Source: CAKZLS01 sp963786305
GTDB lineage: Bacteria > Pseudomonadota > Alphaproteobacteria > Rhodospirillales > Defluviicoccaceae
Reading direction: 5' to 3'
Length of the DNA stretch: 64,000 nt
Assembly (NCBI GenBank): GCA_963786305.1
Contig: CAWAYL010000014.1
Span: forward strand, 1-64,000
Positions 24,950-35,440 of this stretch are shown here, piece by piece. The notes under the pieces were generated by a model that did not search any database, was not told where the DNA came from, and saw only the letters and a list, made by a program, of their open reading frames with translations. The position numbers were made by a program, and so were the translations under genes. Positions within the stretch are counted from its first letter, which is position 1, and the number at the start of each line of letters is the position of its first letter.

Positions 24950-26346
24950 TGTCCGGCTCCAGGCTTGTCCCATGGCGCGGGTGCGCGAACCTGGCGCCAC
25001 ACGGGGTGGTGAATGGTGGCATCGATTTGACGGACGAGAGAGACCATTCCCTCGTACCCGGCATAGGGATGGTGGCGCTCCTGGTTGATGTCGAGCCAGG
25101 GGGTCTTGGTCTTGAGGGCGACGAATTGGGTGCGGCCGCCCGACATCAAAATGTCGGCCTCGCCGTTCGCCAGCATGCGATACAGATCCTTGGCCGGGAT
25201 CTGGCCGAACAGGGCGGCGTCCTCTCCCATCAGGCCCTTGATGCGCGCCTTGTCGTCGTCGGTGGACTTGCGGACCGATGTGCCGATGACACGTCATGTC
25301 CGATCTCCTGCAATGCGGAGACCACGGACCATGACTTGACGCCGCCGGTGTAAAGCAGGACACGCTTGCCCCGCAGACGCTTGCGGTAGGCCGCGATCTG
25401 CCGCCAGGCCGCGCTCTCTTCCTCCGCGATCAGGGCTTCGGTGCGGGTCGAGGAGATCGGCGGGCGCCCCCCGGTCCACCAGCAACCGGGCGATCTCGCG
25501 GAGCGCGGTCGAGATGTCCGAGATGCCGTAGAACGAGCCCTCGAAGTAGGGAATTCCGTAGCGCTCCTCCATGGCGCGGGCGAACGACACCATCGCCTGC
25601 GAGCAGACGACCATGTTGACCCGGGCGCGGTGGGCGCAGGCGATTTCATGGAATCGCGCGTCGCCGGTGATGGAGGCGAGGACGCGGATCCCGAGCCGGT
25701 CGAGCAGGGGCAGGATCTGCCACATGTCGCCGGCGACATTGTACTCGCCGATGATATTGATGTCGTAGGGCGTCGTCCGCTCCGGCTCGCGGGTGCCGAC
25801 AACGTGGTCGAGCAGGACCTGGCCGGCGAGCTTGTTGCCGAGATTTTTCGATCCGACGAAACCCGGCGCGTTGACCGGGATGACCGGCAGACCGAAGCGT
25901 TCGGCCGGCGGCGGTGCACACCGTTTCCACGTCGTCGCCGATCAGCGCCGGAACGCAGGTGACGTAGACGAAGATCGCGGCCGGCCGGTATCGCTCGCGC
26001 GATTTCGCGGATCGCCTTGAACAGGCGCTTCTCGCCGCCGTGGATGACGTCCAGTTCGGACATGTCGGTGGTAAAGCCGGTGCGGTAGATCCGCGGGCCG
26101 CTGGACGCGGAATGCCGGCTGTCCCAACTGTTGCCCTCGCAGGCAATGGGGCCGTGCACCAGATGCGCCGCGTCGGTAATGGGCTGCAGGGCGACCTTGG
26201 CGCCGTCGAAGGCGCAGCCGCCGGCGGCGGCGCCGGGGGTCAGGCGCGGCGGAGGAGCAACCGCGTTTGCGGTCCTGATCGGATTTGCCCCGGTTGGTGG
26301 CGCATCCGGGTTCGTTGAACGCTTCGGCAACGCGCTGCTTCAGCAT
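24946..26346 (-). CDS. nifE: NifE, FeMo-co scaffold alpha subunit (about five frameshifts)
   Basis: It starts at ATG 26346 (MLKQRVAEAFNEPGCATNRG). Conserved NifE segments are all present but in alternating frames: GAAAGGCAFDGAKVALQPI, VHGPIACEGNSWDSR, IFVYVTCVPALIGDDVETVC, INIIGEYNVAGDMWQ, KRVLLYTGGVKSWSVVSALQ, ILMSGGRTQFVALKTKTPWL and NQERHHPYAGYEGM. Shifts lie near 26265, 26000, 25917, 25455 and 25290. Correcting them gives about 465 residues, the normal length. With NifN it is the scaffold for FeMo-cofactor. Probably intact in the organism. Confidence 0.9.
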
Positions 26347-26363
26347 TTCGTCCTCTCCTGGCT

Positions 26364-26395
26364 GATGGGGCGGCGGCCGAAACCGCCGCCCCATC
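26364..26395. terminator. Stem-loop between nifK and nifE
   Basis: GATGGGGCGGCGG (26364-26376) and CCGCCGCCCCATC (26383-26395) form a perfect 13-bp GC-rich stem with a 6-base loop, filling the 54-bp nifK-nifE gap. There is no U tract, so mRNA stabilisation of nifHDK or partial attenuation is more likely than full termination. nifE has no sigma54 motif of its own here. Confidence 0.7.
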
Positions 26396-26400
26396 CTCGT

Positions 26401-27943
26401 CTAGCGGGTCAGGTCAAAACTGATATCCGTGACCCCGGCCTCGTTGGTGTCGTCGTCCACGGTATCGAGGATCTTGTCGAGGATGCGGACGAGCACCTGC
26501 AGACCGCCCTGGTAGCCCCACGTCGGGAAGCGGTGATGATGGTGGCGATCGAAGATCGGGAAGGTCAGCCGGATCAGCGGCGTCCCGGTATCGCGCTCCA
26601 GATACTTGCCGTGGCTGCTGCCGATCAGGAAATCGACCGGGGCGGTATTGAGCAGCGAGCGCATGTGCCACAGATCCTTGCCCTGCCACACTTCGCCGTT
26701 CCGGCCATAGGGATTGGACTCCAGAAGGGCCGTCATCTTCTTCGCCCAGGGCTTGGTGCCGTTGGTGGCGAGCGCATGCCGCGGCTCGGCGCCCATCTCC
26801 ATCAGGAACCGGCACATGCCGTAGACGAAGTCGGGATCGCCGAAGACGGCGAAGGTCTTGCCGTGGGCGATGGACATGGAGTCGGTCAATGGCATCCACC
26901 AGCCGCCCGCGTTCGAGAACCAGCGCGTCCGGGATGGGCTTGCCCGACAGCTCCGAGACCGTCATCAGGAGCTCGTCGGTGGCCTCGACGCCCATCGGGT
27001 AATGGAGACTGGCGGTCTCCTGGCCCTTGCTCTGCGCATAGGCCAGGGTCTTCTTGGTGCAGTATTCCTGCAGCGAGAGGGTGGCCTTGGCGTTGAGCGC
27101 CGCCTTCGTCTCCTCGATGGTGGTTCCGCCGTCGTACATGCGGAAGTTCGCCGTCGCTGGGCGTGTCGTAGACGTCGGACGGGTCGGAAAGGATGGTGTG
27201 CTCGACGTCCATGAGATCGAGGATGCGCTTGAGCTCCCGGTTGTTGCCGACACAGAACCCGTCGAACCCGGGGATGATATTGATCGCCGTCCCAGGCGTC
27301 CGCTCGGCCTGTTCCCAGAAGTTGGTGAGCGATGCCCTTGAGCATGTTGTCGTAGCCGTTGACATGGCTGCCCTGGAAAGCCGGCGTGTGCGCGAAGGGA
27401 ACCGGAAAGTCCTTGGGCACCGAGCCCTTTTCCTTCGACGTCGCGATGAAGGCGTTGAGATCGTCGCCGATCACCTCCGCCATGCACGTGGTCGAAACCG
27501 CGATCATCTTCGGCTCGTACAGGGCATGGGCGTTGGCCAGGCCGTCGATCATGTTGTTGAGGCCGCCGAACACGGCGGCGTCCTCGGTCATCGACGACGA
27601 GACCGCCGACGCCGGCTCCTTGAAGTGCCGCGACAGGTGCGAGCGGTAGTACGCGACGCATCCCTGCGAGCCGTGCACGAAGGAGAGTGTCCCCTCGAAA
27701 CCGCTGGCGCAAAACACGGCGCCGAGCGGCTGGCAGGCCTTGGCCGGATTGACGACGAGCGATTTGCGCGCGAAGTTCTTTTCGCGGTACTCCTCGCTCT
27801 TGCTCCACTCGCTGATCTCGCGAACGGTGTCCGCCGGATGCGGACACTCGAAGTTGTTCGTGCTTCTCGCGAAGCATGTCCGCGTATTCCGGCTCGCGGA
27901 AGAGTGTGACGTGGTCTTTGATCTTTTCCGCGCTCTGAGGCAT
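26401..27943 (-). CDS. nifK: NifK, MoFe protein beta subunit (four frameshifts)
   Basis: It starts at ATG 27943 (MPQSAEKIKDHVTLFREPEY). P-cluster and fold motifs are present: KACQPLGAVFCASGFEGTLS, SFVHGSQGCVAYYRSHLSRH, SSSMTEDAAVFGGLNNMIDG, VSTTCMAEVIGDDLNAF and GKTFAVFGDPDFVYGMCRFL. Single-base indels near 27857, 27328, 27148 and 26893 break the frame; removing them gives about 512 residues, the expected length. It partners NifD in the alpha2-beta2 nitrogenase. It is 46 bp downstream of nifD. Confidence 0.93.
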
Positions 27944-27989
27944 TGCCTATCTCCTAAATGTGCACGGTTGGGGGGGCGGAGGCGGAGGC

Positions 27990-29459
27990 TTACGCCTCCA
28001 CCCACGGCGCCTTGAATTTTGCCCACACCGGGTTGTTGATGGCCAAGTCCATGTCCTTGGCGAACATCGCGAAGCCGTCGTACGCATGGTACGGTCCCGA
28101 GTAGTCCCAGGAGTGCACCTGGCGGAACGGGACGCCCATCTTCTGGATCGGATACTTCTCCTTGATCCCCGAACCGACGAGATCGGGCCGGATGCGCTCG
28201 ATGAATTTCTCCATCTCGTAGCCGGTGACGTCGTCGAAGATGAGGGTTCCGTCCTTCACGTGGGACATGGTCCTCTGGTAGTCGTCCTTGTGGGCGAACT
28301 CGTAGCCGGCGCCGACGATCTCCATGCCGAGATCCTCGTAGGCGCTGACCATGTGACGCGGGCGCAGTCCACCGACGTACAGCATCACCTTCTTGCCTTC
28401 GAGCCGCGGACGGTACTTCTCGATCACCGCATCCGCAAGGGGCCGGTACTTGGCAATGACCTTTTCGACGTTCTCCTTGATGGTGTCGTCGAAGTTCTCG
28501 GCGATCGCCCGGAGCGAGGTCTCGATCTTCGACGGACCGAAGAAGTTGAACTCCATCCACGGCGTGCCGTACTTCTCCTCCATGTGCCGGGAGATGTAGT
28601 TCATCGACCGGTAGCAGTGGATGAGGTTGAGCTTGGCCTTGGGCGCGCGTTCCAGCTCGGCCAGCGACGTGTCGCCGGTCCACTGGGCGATCACGCGAAG
28701 GCCCACCTCTTCGAGCAGCTTTCGCGACGCCCAGCAGTCGCCGCCGATGTTGTAGTCGCCGATCACCACCACGTCGTAGGGCGACGGCTCGAAGCCGGCG
28801 TCCGGATTCTCCAGGTCCGACGGCTTCTCGCGGTCGAAGATCCAGTCGCGGATGGTGTCGTTGGCGATGTGATGGCCAAGGGACTGGGACACGCCGCGGA
28901 ACCCTTCGCACCGGACCGGCACCACCGGTTTGTCGAGCAGCTTGCCCTTGTCCTTGGCCACGGCCTCGATATCGTCGCCGATGAGGCCGACCGGGCATTC
29001 GGACTGGATGGTGATGCCCTTGGTCAGCGGAAACAGCGTCTCGATCTCGTCGATCAGCTCACGCAGTTTCTTGTCGCCGCCGAAGACGATGTCGCGTTCC
29101 TGGAAATCGGAGGTGAACTGCATCGCCGCGAAGGTGTTGACGCCGGTTTCGCCGGTGTAGTAGTTGCGCCGCTGTCCCCAGGAGTAGTGACCGCACCCCA
29201 CCGGACCATGGGAAATGTGGACCATGTCCTTGATCGGTCCCCACACCACGCCCTTGGATCCGGCATAGGCGCATCCGCGCACGGTCATGACGCCGGGCAT
29301 GGACTTGATATTGGACTTCACCCCGCAATCGGAGTCGCCTTCGCTGACGACATTGAGGTGCTTCTTGCGCCGCTTGCGGGTCTTTTCCGGGTAGGTCGCG
29401 AGCACGTCTTCGATGACCTGCTCGTGGAATTCCCGGTCGTTTTCGTAGTCGAGGCTCAT
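27990..29459 (-). CDS. nifD: NifD, MoFe protein alpha subunit
   Basis: The 489-residue frame is complete. P-cluster cysteines lie in VRGCAYAGSKGVVWGP, GPVGCGHYSWGQRRN and QSECPVGLIGDDIEA. The FeMo-co ligands are the Cys in LNLIHCYRSMNYISRHMEEK and the His in RQVHSWDYSGPYHAYDGF. It catalyses N2 reduction with NifK using electrons from NifH. It is the only structural nitrogenase gene here without a frameshift. Confidence 0.98.
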   Translation of the reverse strand: MSLDYENDREFHEQVIEDVLATYPEKTRKRRKKHLNVVSEGDSDCGVKSNIKSMPGVMTVRGCAYAGSKGVVWGPIKDMVHISHGPVGCGHYSWGQRRNYYTGETGVNTFAAMQFTSDFQERDIVFGGDKKLRELIDEIETLFPLTKGITIQSECPVGLIGDDIEAVAKDKGKLLDKPVVPVRCEGFRGVSQSLGHHIANDTIRDWIFDREKPSDLENPDAGFEPSPYDVVVIGDYNIGGDCWASRKLLEEVGLRVIAQWTGDTSLAELERAPKAKLNLIHCYRSMNYISRHMEEKYGTPWMEFNFFGPSKIETSLRAIAENFDDTIKENVEKVIAKYRPLADAVIEKYRPRLEGKKVMLYVGGLRPRHMVSAYEDLGMEIVGAGYEFAHKDDYQRTMSHVKDGTLIFDDVTGYEMEKFIERIRPDLVGSGIKEKYPIQKMGVPFRQVHSWDYSGPYHAYDGFAMFAKDMDLAINNPVWAKFKAPWVEA

Positions 29460-29513
29460 CTTCTCCTCCTTGGTGTGGAGATGATTTCAGTGGGTGATGG
29501 CGGCTTCTGCCGG

Positions 29514-30418
29514 TCACGCGACTTCCAGGGCTTCCTTCTGCGCCGCTTCCTTGGCCTCGAGCTCGGCGATCATCTCTTCGTCGGACTTCAAGATGCCGAA
29601 CTCCATGAGCATGTCTTCGAGCTCGTCCATGCTGATCGGGGTCGGGATGACGCCATTGCCCTTGTTCTCGTGAATGTTCTTCGCCAGCGTGCGGTACTCG
29701 TTGGCCTGCTTCGAATTCCGGGTCGTACTGGATGACGGTCTGGCGGCGCAACTCGGCGTGCTGGACGATGTTGTCGCGGGGCACGAAGTGGATCAGCTTG
29801 GTGCCGAGCTTCGCCGCCATCGCCTCGGCCAGCTCGATTTCCAGGTCGGTCTGACGCGAGTTGCAGATCAGGCCGCCGAGGCGAACGCTGCCGGTGGTGG
29901 CGTACTTGAGAATGCCGCGGGAAATGTTGTTGGCGGCATAGAGCGCCATCATTTCGCCGGACATGACGATGTAGATCTCCTGCGCCTTGTTCTCGCGGAT
30001 GGGCATGGCGAACCCGCCGCACACCACATCACCCAGAACGTCGTACACGATGTAATCCTGGTTCTCGTAGGCGCCGTTCTCCTCGAGGAAGTTGATCGAC
30101 GTGATGACGCCGCGGCCGGCGCAGCCGACCCCCGGCTCCGGCCCGCCCGAACTCGACACAGGCGACGCCGCCCTGACCGACGCGGAGAACGTCCTCGAGC
30201 TCGAGATCTTCCACCGAGCCCGCGTCGGCGGCCATCTGCAGCACCGTCTGCTGGGCTTTGGCGTTGAGGATCAGCCGCGTCGAATCCGCCTTGGGATCGC
30301 ACCCGACGATCATCACCCGCTGCCCCATCTCGGCGAGGGCGGCGATGGTGTTCTGAGACGTCGTCGATTTTCCGATCCCGCCCTTGCCGTAAAAAGCAAT
30401 CTGACGAAGGCCACTCAT
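29514..30418 (-). CDS. nifH: NifH, nitrogenase Fe protein (two frameshifts)
   Basis: It starts at ATG 30418 (MSGLRQIAFYGKGGIGKSTT, Walker A). It contains the cluster cysteine and the DraT-target arginine in VVCGGFAMPIRENKAQEIYI. Extra bases near 30155 (CVE[S]GGPEPGVGCAGRGVIT restored) and 29715 (YDPE...QANEY restored) interrupt the frame; without them it encodes 300 residues. It transfers electrons to NifDK with ATP hydrolysis. It is the first gene of the long leftward operon. Confidence 0.96.
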
Positions 30419-30473
30419 GATGCACTCCTTTTGCAAATTCCGAAATTGAGCTTCTTGTGCTCTCGCGGCCAAG

Positions 30474-30492
30474 GATTGCAACTGATGTGCCA
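30474..30492 (-). promoter_or_regulatory. Sigma54 promoter of nifHDK
   Basis: The minus strand reads TTGGCACATCAGTTGCAAT, a perfect TGGCAC-N5-TTGCA. It lies about 56-75 bp before the nifH ATG. Confidence 0.93.
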
Positions 30493-30585
30493 AGTGCGTG
30501 AGTGGGATGGCGGTCATACGGTTTTTCTTTTTCTTATAAAGCATTAGCACCAAATTGGGCCGAGCAACGGGTCGCTCCGGTCTGC

Positions 30586-30601
30586 TGTTTGGAACCCGAC
30601 A
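30586..30601. promoter_or_regulatory. NifA upstream activator site 1 (nifH)
   Basis: TGTTTGGAACCCGACA fits TGT-N10-ACA, about 95 bp upstream of the nifH -24 element. It also lies 114 bp before the draT start and could act in both directions. Confidence 0.85.
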
Positions 30602-30614
30602 AACCCCTACACAT

Positions 30615-30630
30615 TGTTGCAACCATCACA
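30615..30630. promoter_or_regulatory. NifA upstream activator site 2 (nifH)
   Basis: TGTTGCAACCATCACA fits TGT-N10-ACA, 29 bp centre to centre from the first site, about three helical turns. The two NifA hexamer sites would thus lie on the same DNA face. Confidence 0.85.
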
Positions 30631-30714
30631 GACCCATGATCAGCGGTGACCGGTCGATTTGGATCGTTTCAAGGCGTTGGGGCGCTGGAACACTTTTTGC
30701 ATGCCCTCTGTTTG

Positions 30715-31574
30715 ATGAACAGTGCGGGCGTGCAAGATCGAGACATTCGTGGCGTGGCGGAGGTTGTCTCCCGTAAGGGGCACAGCACCAACCTCGTCGG
30801 CATACCGACAGCCTTGCTCGTCAGTGACGGGTTCAATCGATGCCGGTTTGTCGATGCGGTTGGCGGGCGTGCGCGAAGCCAATCATGGCCTGTTCACAGA
30901 TGCTCGAACGCGCCGAAGACATCGACCACGCCGCCACCATGTTCACCGCCTACATGGAGGTTGTTTTCGGCCTTCACCCCGAACAGCGCGGGCGATCGGG
31001 ACACGCGGGCGACGGGCGGCGGCGCTACCGTTCGAGCTACGCAAGATTGGTTCGCGGTTGGGCGTACGACAGCAATGGCCCCGAGGGCGCGGTCATGAAG
31101 GGCTGGGTCGAGAGCCGTTTCGGCTTGTTCCCCACCTTCCACAAACAGCCGTTGCTGCGGTTTTCATCGACCGCGTGGGCCCGCTACGTTGAAGAAAAGA
31201 TGGGAAGCCGCTTTCACAACAATGCAATCCTCGGTCAGCTCGACCTGGTGTACGAATTCGCGCAGTGGACGCTGAACCGATTTCTGTGCCCTCCACACAC
31301 TCTGACGCTGTACCGTGGGGTCAATGATTTTGACGAGCATCCCATTATCGAGAGGATCGACCGGCGAACCGTCATCGTTCGTCTCAACAACCTCGTGTCG
31401 TTCTCCAGCCAGCGCGACATCGCGAGCTGGTTCGGCTCGTACATCCTCGAAGCCCAGGTTCCCGCCTGCAAGATCGCGTTCTTCAACGCGCTGCTGCCGC
31501 TCACCCCGTTGACGGGCGAAGGTGAATACCTGGTGATCGGCGGCGACTTCCGCGTCCGTGCGACCTACTACTGA
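30715..31574 (+). CDS. draT: DraT, dinitrogenase reductase ADP-ribosyltransferase (two frameshifts)
   Basis: It starts at ATG 30715 (MNSAGVQDRDIRGVAEVVSR). The frame shifts near 30855 (FNRCRF to LAGVREANHGLF) and 30896 (to QMLERAEDIDHAATMF). The rest is clean: RRYRSSYARLVRGWAYDSNG, GWVESRFGLFPTFHKQPLLR, TLYRGVNDFDEH and VRLNNLVSFSSQRDIASWFG. Corrected length is about 285 residues. DraT transfers ADP-ribose from NAD+ to the NifH arginine, switching nitrogenase off on ammonium or darkness signals. It diverges from nifH and is followed by draG. Confidence 0.93.
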
Positions 31575-31597
31575 AACGGATTGGGAGACGACAGCAT

Positions 31598-32498
31598 ATG
31601 ACCCCCGGCTCGATGATGGACCGCGCGCTCGGCGCCTACCTGGGCTTTGCCGTCGGTGACGCGCTTGGCGCCACCGTGGAGTTCATGACCGCCGGCGAGA
31701 TCGCCGCCCGTCATGGCAGCCACTGCCGTATCATCGGCGGGGGCTGGCTCAAACTCAATCCGGGGCAAGTGACCGACGATACCGAGATGGCGCTGTGCGT
31801 GGGACAGGCCATCATCGATGCGGACGGTTGGGATGTTCATGCCGTTTGCGAGGCGTTTTCCCAGTGGCTGCGCGGGGTCCCGGCCGATGTCGGCAACACG
31901 TGCCGGCGCGGTATCCGTCGCTATATCCACGACGGCTACCGTGACCACGCCGTTCAACGAAGGCGACGCGGGAAACGGGGCCTGCATGCGCAATCTGGCC
32001 GTTGCCCTGGCGACACTCGACGATCCGGAAGCATTTCGATACTGGACCCTGGAGCAATGTCACACGACGCACAATCATCCGCTGTCGGACGACGGCGACG
32101 TTGGCGCTCGGACGCATGGTGCAGAAACTGGTGAAAGGCGGCGGGGTCAGCGACAGCCGAAAGGAGGCGCAGGCGTTGATCGCGGCCCATCCGCAGTTTC
32201 GTTTCGATCGATACAACGGCCTGTGCACGGCATACATCGTCGATACCATCCGCACCGTCCTGCACTTCTATTTTCTACGGATTCGGTGCGGACCTGCGTA
32301 ATCGAGACGGTCAATGTCGGCGGCGACGCCGATACCGCCGGCGCGCTTGCCGGGATGCTCTCCGGCGCTACCTATGGAGCCGATTCGATCCCCGCTCATG
32401 GCTTCGCGACCCTGGACAAAGCCGTCGTCGCGGAAATCAAGGAGCAGGTGCCCGCACTTGCTCCGGACTCGGCACGGCAAGCCCGACCCTCGGCTTGA
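31598..32498 (+). CDS. draG: DraG, ADP-ribosyl-dinitrogenase reductase hydrolase (three frameshifts)
   Basis: It starts at ATG 31598, with the dimanganese ADP-ribosylglycohydrolase motifs GAYLGFAVGDALGATVEFM, GQVTDDTEMALCVGQAI and VNVGGDADTAGALAGMLSGA. Frame breaks lie near 31935, 32091 and 32271 (the last looks like a missing T in a T run). Corrected length is about 299 residues. It removes the ADP-ribose from NifH and reactivates nitrogenase. It is 23 bp after draT and convergent with modC. Confidence 0.93.
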
Positions 32499-32520
32499 AG
32501 GCTGCGGCGGCGGAGAAGGT

Positions 32521-33412
32521 TCAGCGCGTTGCTGGCCCTCGACGGCAAGACCGGAAATGTTTTCGGTATCCGCGGGGTCGATGGCGTCGACCCGGGCGGC
32601 GCCGACCGCGATCCGCACCATGGCCCCGGGGGGCTCCGCCCGCCTGGCGACCAGCAATCGGCCGAGCGGAGACGAAATCTCGGTCAGGCCCGTCTGCTCG
32701 TGATGAGCCCAAATAACGCCCATCAAACTCATGCCGGTTTCGGCGAGAGCCGGCGCGGCGGTGCGGTGGCCGGGCCGTCTCGGGCAAAGACGGCCATTCT
32801 CGATACGGATCGACCGTTCGGCGATTTTGGCGATCTCGTCCGGGGCGTGGGTGACATACACGATGGGCAGGTCGAAGTCGTCCCGCAGCCGGCGGATGAA
32901 CGGCAGGATCTCTTCCTTCCGCTTCTGATCGACGGAGGCCAGAGGTTCGTCGAGCAGCAGGATGCGCGGCCCGGAGAGGAGGGCGCGGCCAATGGCGACA
33001 CGCTGTTTTTCGCCGCCGGATAGCGATCCGGGCCGACGCCGCAGAAGGGCGCCGAGATCCAGAAGGGCGACAATCTGGTCGAAATCCGCCCGACTGCCGT
33101 CGCGATGCCGTCCGTATTTGAGGTTCGACGCCACCGACATGTGGGGAAACAGCCGGCAATCCTGAAACACATACCCGATGCGCCTCGCCTCCGGCTTGAC
33201 GTCGATGCCTCTGGCCAAGTCGAAGAGCACACGATTGTCGATGACGATGCGTCCGCTATCGGGCCGCTCGAGACCCGCGAGTACGTTGATCAGCGTCGTC
33301 TTGCCGGAACCGGAAGGACCGTGCACCGCGAGGATCTGATGGGCGTCCACGTCGAAACTCGACGTCAAGATGAAACGCGCCGACAGTGGCGGCGGACTTG
33401 CACCTGCAACAT
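32521..33412 (-). CDS. modC: ModC, molybdate ABC transporter ATPase (frameshifted)
   Basis: It starts at ATG 33412 (MLQVQVRRH), two bases after modB. Two breaks near 33385 and 33365 separate the start from VDAHQILAVHGPSGSGKTTL (Walker A), RIGYVFQDCRLFPHMSVASN (Q loop), SLSGGEKQRVAIGRALL (signature) and RILLLDEPLASVD (Walker B). The C-terminal part (MSLMGVIWAHHEQTGLTEIS) is the start of the molybdate-binding TOBE region. It ends early, facing draG, so the regulatory domain may be shortened, or the stop may be a further frameshift. Confidence 0.88.
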
Positions 33413-33414
33413 GA

Positions 33415-34103
33415 TCAGCCTCCCAACTGCCGCCGGAGCCGACCGGCGGTCACTTCGGACGCGAGAAGAGCCATCATCGCCAGAGCGGCGGAAATCGCCA
33501 CCAGGCGCAAGGCTCCGGTTTCGCCATCGGGCGTCTGCGCCATGGTGTACAGGGCGAGCGGCAGCGTCCGGGTCTCGCCCTCGATATTGGAGACGAACGT
33601 GATGGTCGCTCCGAATTCCCCGAGGCTGCGGGCGAAGGCGAGAATGGAACCGGTGAGAATACCGGGCGCGATCAGGGGAAGCGTGATGGTCAGGAATATC
33701 CGCCCGGGACCGCTTCCCAACGTTCGCGCCGCGCCCTCCAACCGACGATCGACGGCCTCCAGGGAAAGCCGGATCGCCCGCACCATCAACGGAAACGCCA
33801 TGACCGCCGACGCGATGACGGCGCCCTGCCAGGTGAACGCGATACTGATGCCGAAGGTTTCGTAAAGCCATGCCCCCACCGGTCCGTTGCGTCCGAACGT
33901 GAGCAGAAGAAGGTAGCCGACCGCCACGGGCGGCAAGACCAGCGGGCAGATGGAGCGACGCCGTTGAGCAGGTTTTTGCCGTAGAAGTCCCGGCGCGCCA
34001 GAAGCCACGCCATGGCGATGCCGAGCGGCAAGGTGGCGACGACGCACCACATGGCCACGCGCAGGCTGAGCAGCAAGGCTTCCGTTTCACCGGGCGTCAG
34101 CAT
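33415..34103 (-). CDS. modB: ModB, molybdate ABC transporter permease (two frameshifts)
   Basis: It starts at ATG 34103 (MLTPGETEALLLSLRVAMWC). Two +1 indels within about 12 bp near 33958 interrupt LLNGVLHLPLVLPPVAVGYL. The EAA-type loop ARTLGSGPGRIFLTITLPLI and FARSLGEFGATITFVSNIEG identify ModB. It has about five membrane segments. It overlaps modA by 17 bp and is followed at once by modC. Confidence 0.9.
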
Positions 34104-34903
34104 GGCCGGCGGTCCGCGGCACGAGGAAATCCATGTCGAGCAAAGATGCGTGCGGCATCGGCGCCGACAATGCAGGCGAACAGACGGTCGACCGGCGGGC
34201 GTCCGGCGGTCCCGGACAAGCGCCGCTTCGTAGACGATGGGCGGGGTGGCTCTCCGGCGGAAAGACGGCGACGGTGCGGACCCCGCCGCTGACCATCGCG
34301 TCGGTGGCATAAACGATTCCGAGAGGCGCGGCGCCCGTCTCCACAAGCGCCAGAGGCGGCGCGGACGTTGGCGGTCCGGGCCGCCCGCTCGCGAACGGTC
34401 TCCCACGCGCCGATATGCTCCAGCGCGGCCTTGGCGTAGATACCGGCGGGAACATGGTCGGGGTCGCCCATGGCGACCCGGCCGTCGGCGGGCAAACCGG
34501 CCAACACGTCGGCGGGCGACAGGTTGTCCGCCAACGGCGACGATGTCGGCACGACCATGACCAAGAGTGTTGCCGGCGACGCGATGGCGTGCTTCCCGGT
34601 ATCAGCAGGTCGCGCTTTTCAAGGTAATTCATCCACGCGGCGTTGGCCGATACGAAGATGGCCGCCGGGGCGCCGTGGTCGATCTGTTTCGCCAAGACCG
34701 AACTGGAGGCAAACGATACCTTTGTGGTTTCCGAGTGGTCGAGGGCGCAGGCATCGAGCACGTCGCCAACCACGTTGGTCAGGCTCGCGGCCGGCGTACA
34801 CGAAAATGTCCTGCCGGGCGTGTCCATGAGAGGGCAGGCTCACGCCAGCAATGGCCAGCAGCATCGCGGCAAAGCACCGGTAGGTGCCGGGCCATTGGGT
34901 CAT
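34087..34903 (-). CDS. modA: ModA, periplasmic molybdate-binding protein (many frameshifts)
   Basis: It starts at ATG 34903 with a signal peptide (CFAAMLLAIAGVSLPSHGHA). ModA segments follow in changing frames: AASLTNVVGDVLDAC, KVSFASSSVLAKQIDHGAPA, AIFVSANAAWMNYLEKRDLL, VAMGDPDHVPAGIYAKAALE and GAAPLGIVYATDAMVSGGVR. At least six indels (near 34795, 34605, 34570, 34370, 34240 and 34130-34195) are needed. It captures molybdate for ModBC. The ATG overlaps the nifT stop. Identity is clear; the exact protein sequence is not. Confidence 0.85.
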
Positions 34904-35115
34904 GCTGCGTCCCCGCTGATGCGCCGGGCGTTGACGGTAATGGGAAGGCGCGTCTCCGCCGCCATTTCCGGCAGGTCCAGGCGCCAGCCGTTGGACAGCT
35001 CGACCCAGCCGCCCCAAAGGTCGGGATGCTCCATGCCGACGATCGGCTCCTCGAGGTCTTTCTTGGCGACGTACGCCGAGTAGACGCCGTCGCGGTGGCC
35101 GATGGTCACCTTCAT
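34900..35115 (-). CDS. nifT: NifT/FixU
   Basis: The 71-residue protein (MKVTIGHRDGVYSAYVAKKD, then EEPIVGMEHPDLWGGWVELS and WRLDLPEMAAETRLPITVNA) is a clear NifT/FixU. Its function is unknown; it commonly lies next to nifZ or nifB. It overlaps modA by four bases, tying molybdate uptake to the nif operon. Confidence 0.92.
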   Translation of the reverse strand: MKVTIGHRDGVYSAYVAKKDLEEPIVGMEHPDLWGGWVELSNGWRLDLPEMAAETRLPITVNARRISGDAA

Positions 35116-35145
35116 TCGATCCTCCCAGTCAATCTTCCCTCCCGA

Positions 35146-35419
35146 TCAATCTTCGATGACTTCGATCTCGCCGCCGCGCATGCCGACGAACCGGCCGCGC
35201 GTGACGAAATCGACGGTGTAGACGTAGTAGCGCTGCAGGAACTCGCCGATCGCGGTGACATATCCCACGTCGCCCGTCTCGACGACGAACGCGCCGCGCG
35301 ACTGGCCCGGGACCGTGCCGTCGTTTCGGATCGGCACCAGCGCCCGGACCTTCTGTCCCGGGAAGAAACCGCGGCGGTCCGTAGACCTCGGGAAGACCCT
35401 CGTCGGTCACCCGGGCCAC
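35146..35419 (-). CDS. nifZ: NifZ (one frameshift)
   Basis: The frame starts at GTG 35419 (VARVTDEGLPEVYGPPR). After one indel near 35375 it continues FFPGQKVRALVPIRNDGTVP, GAFVVETGDVGYVTAIGEFL and VYTVDFVTRGRFVGMRGGEI, the NifZ pattern. About 90 residues. NifZ helps P-cluster maturation in the MoFe protein. It lies between fdxN and nifT. Confidence 0.85.
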
Positions 35420-35440
35420 CGAACCGTCAATGTTTGCCGG

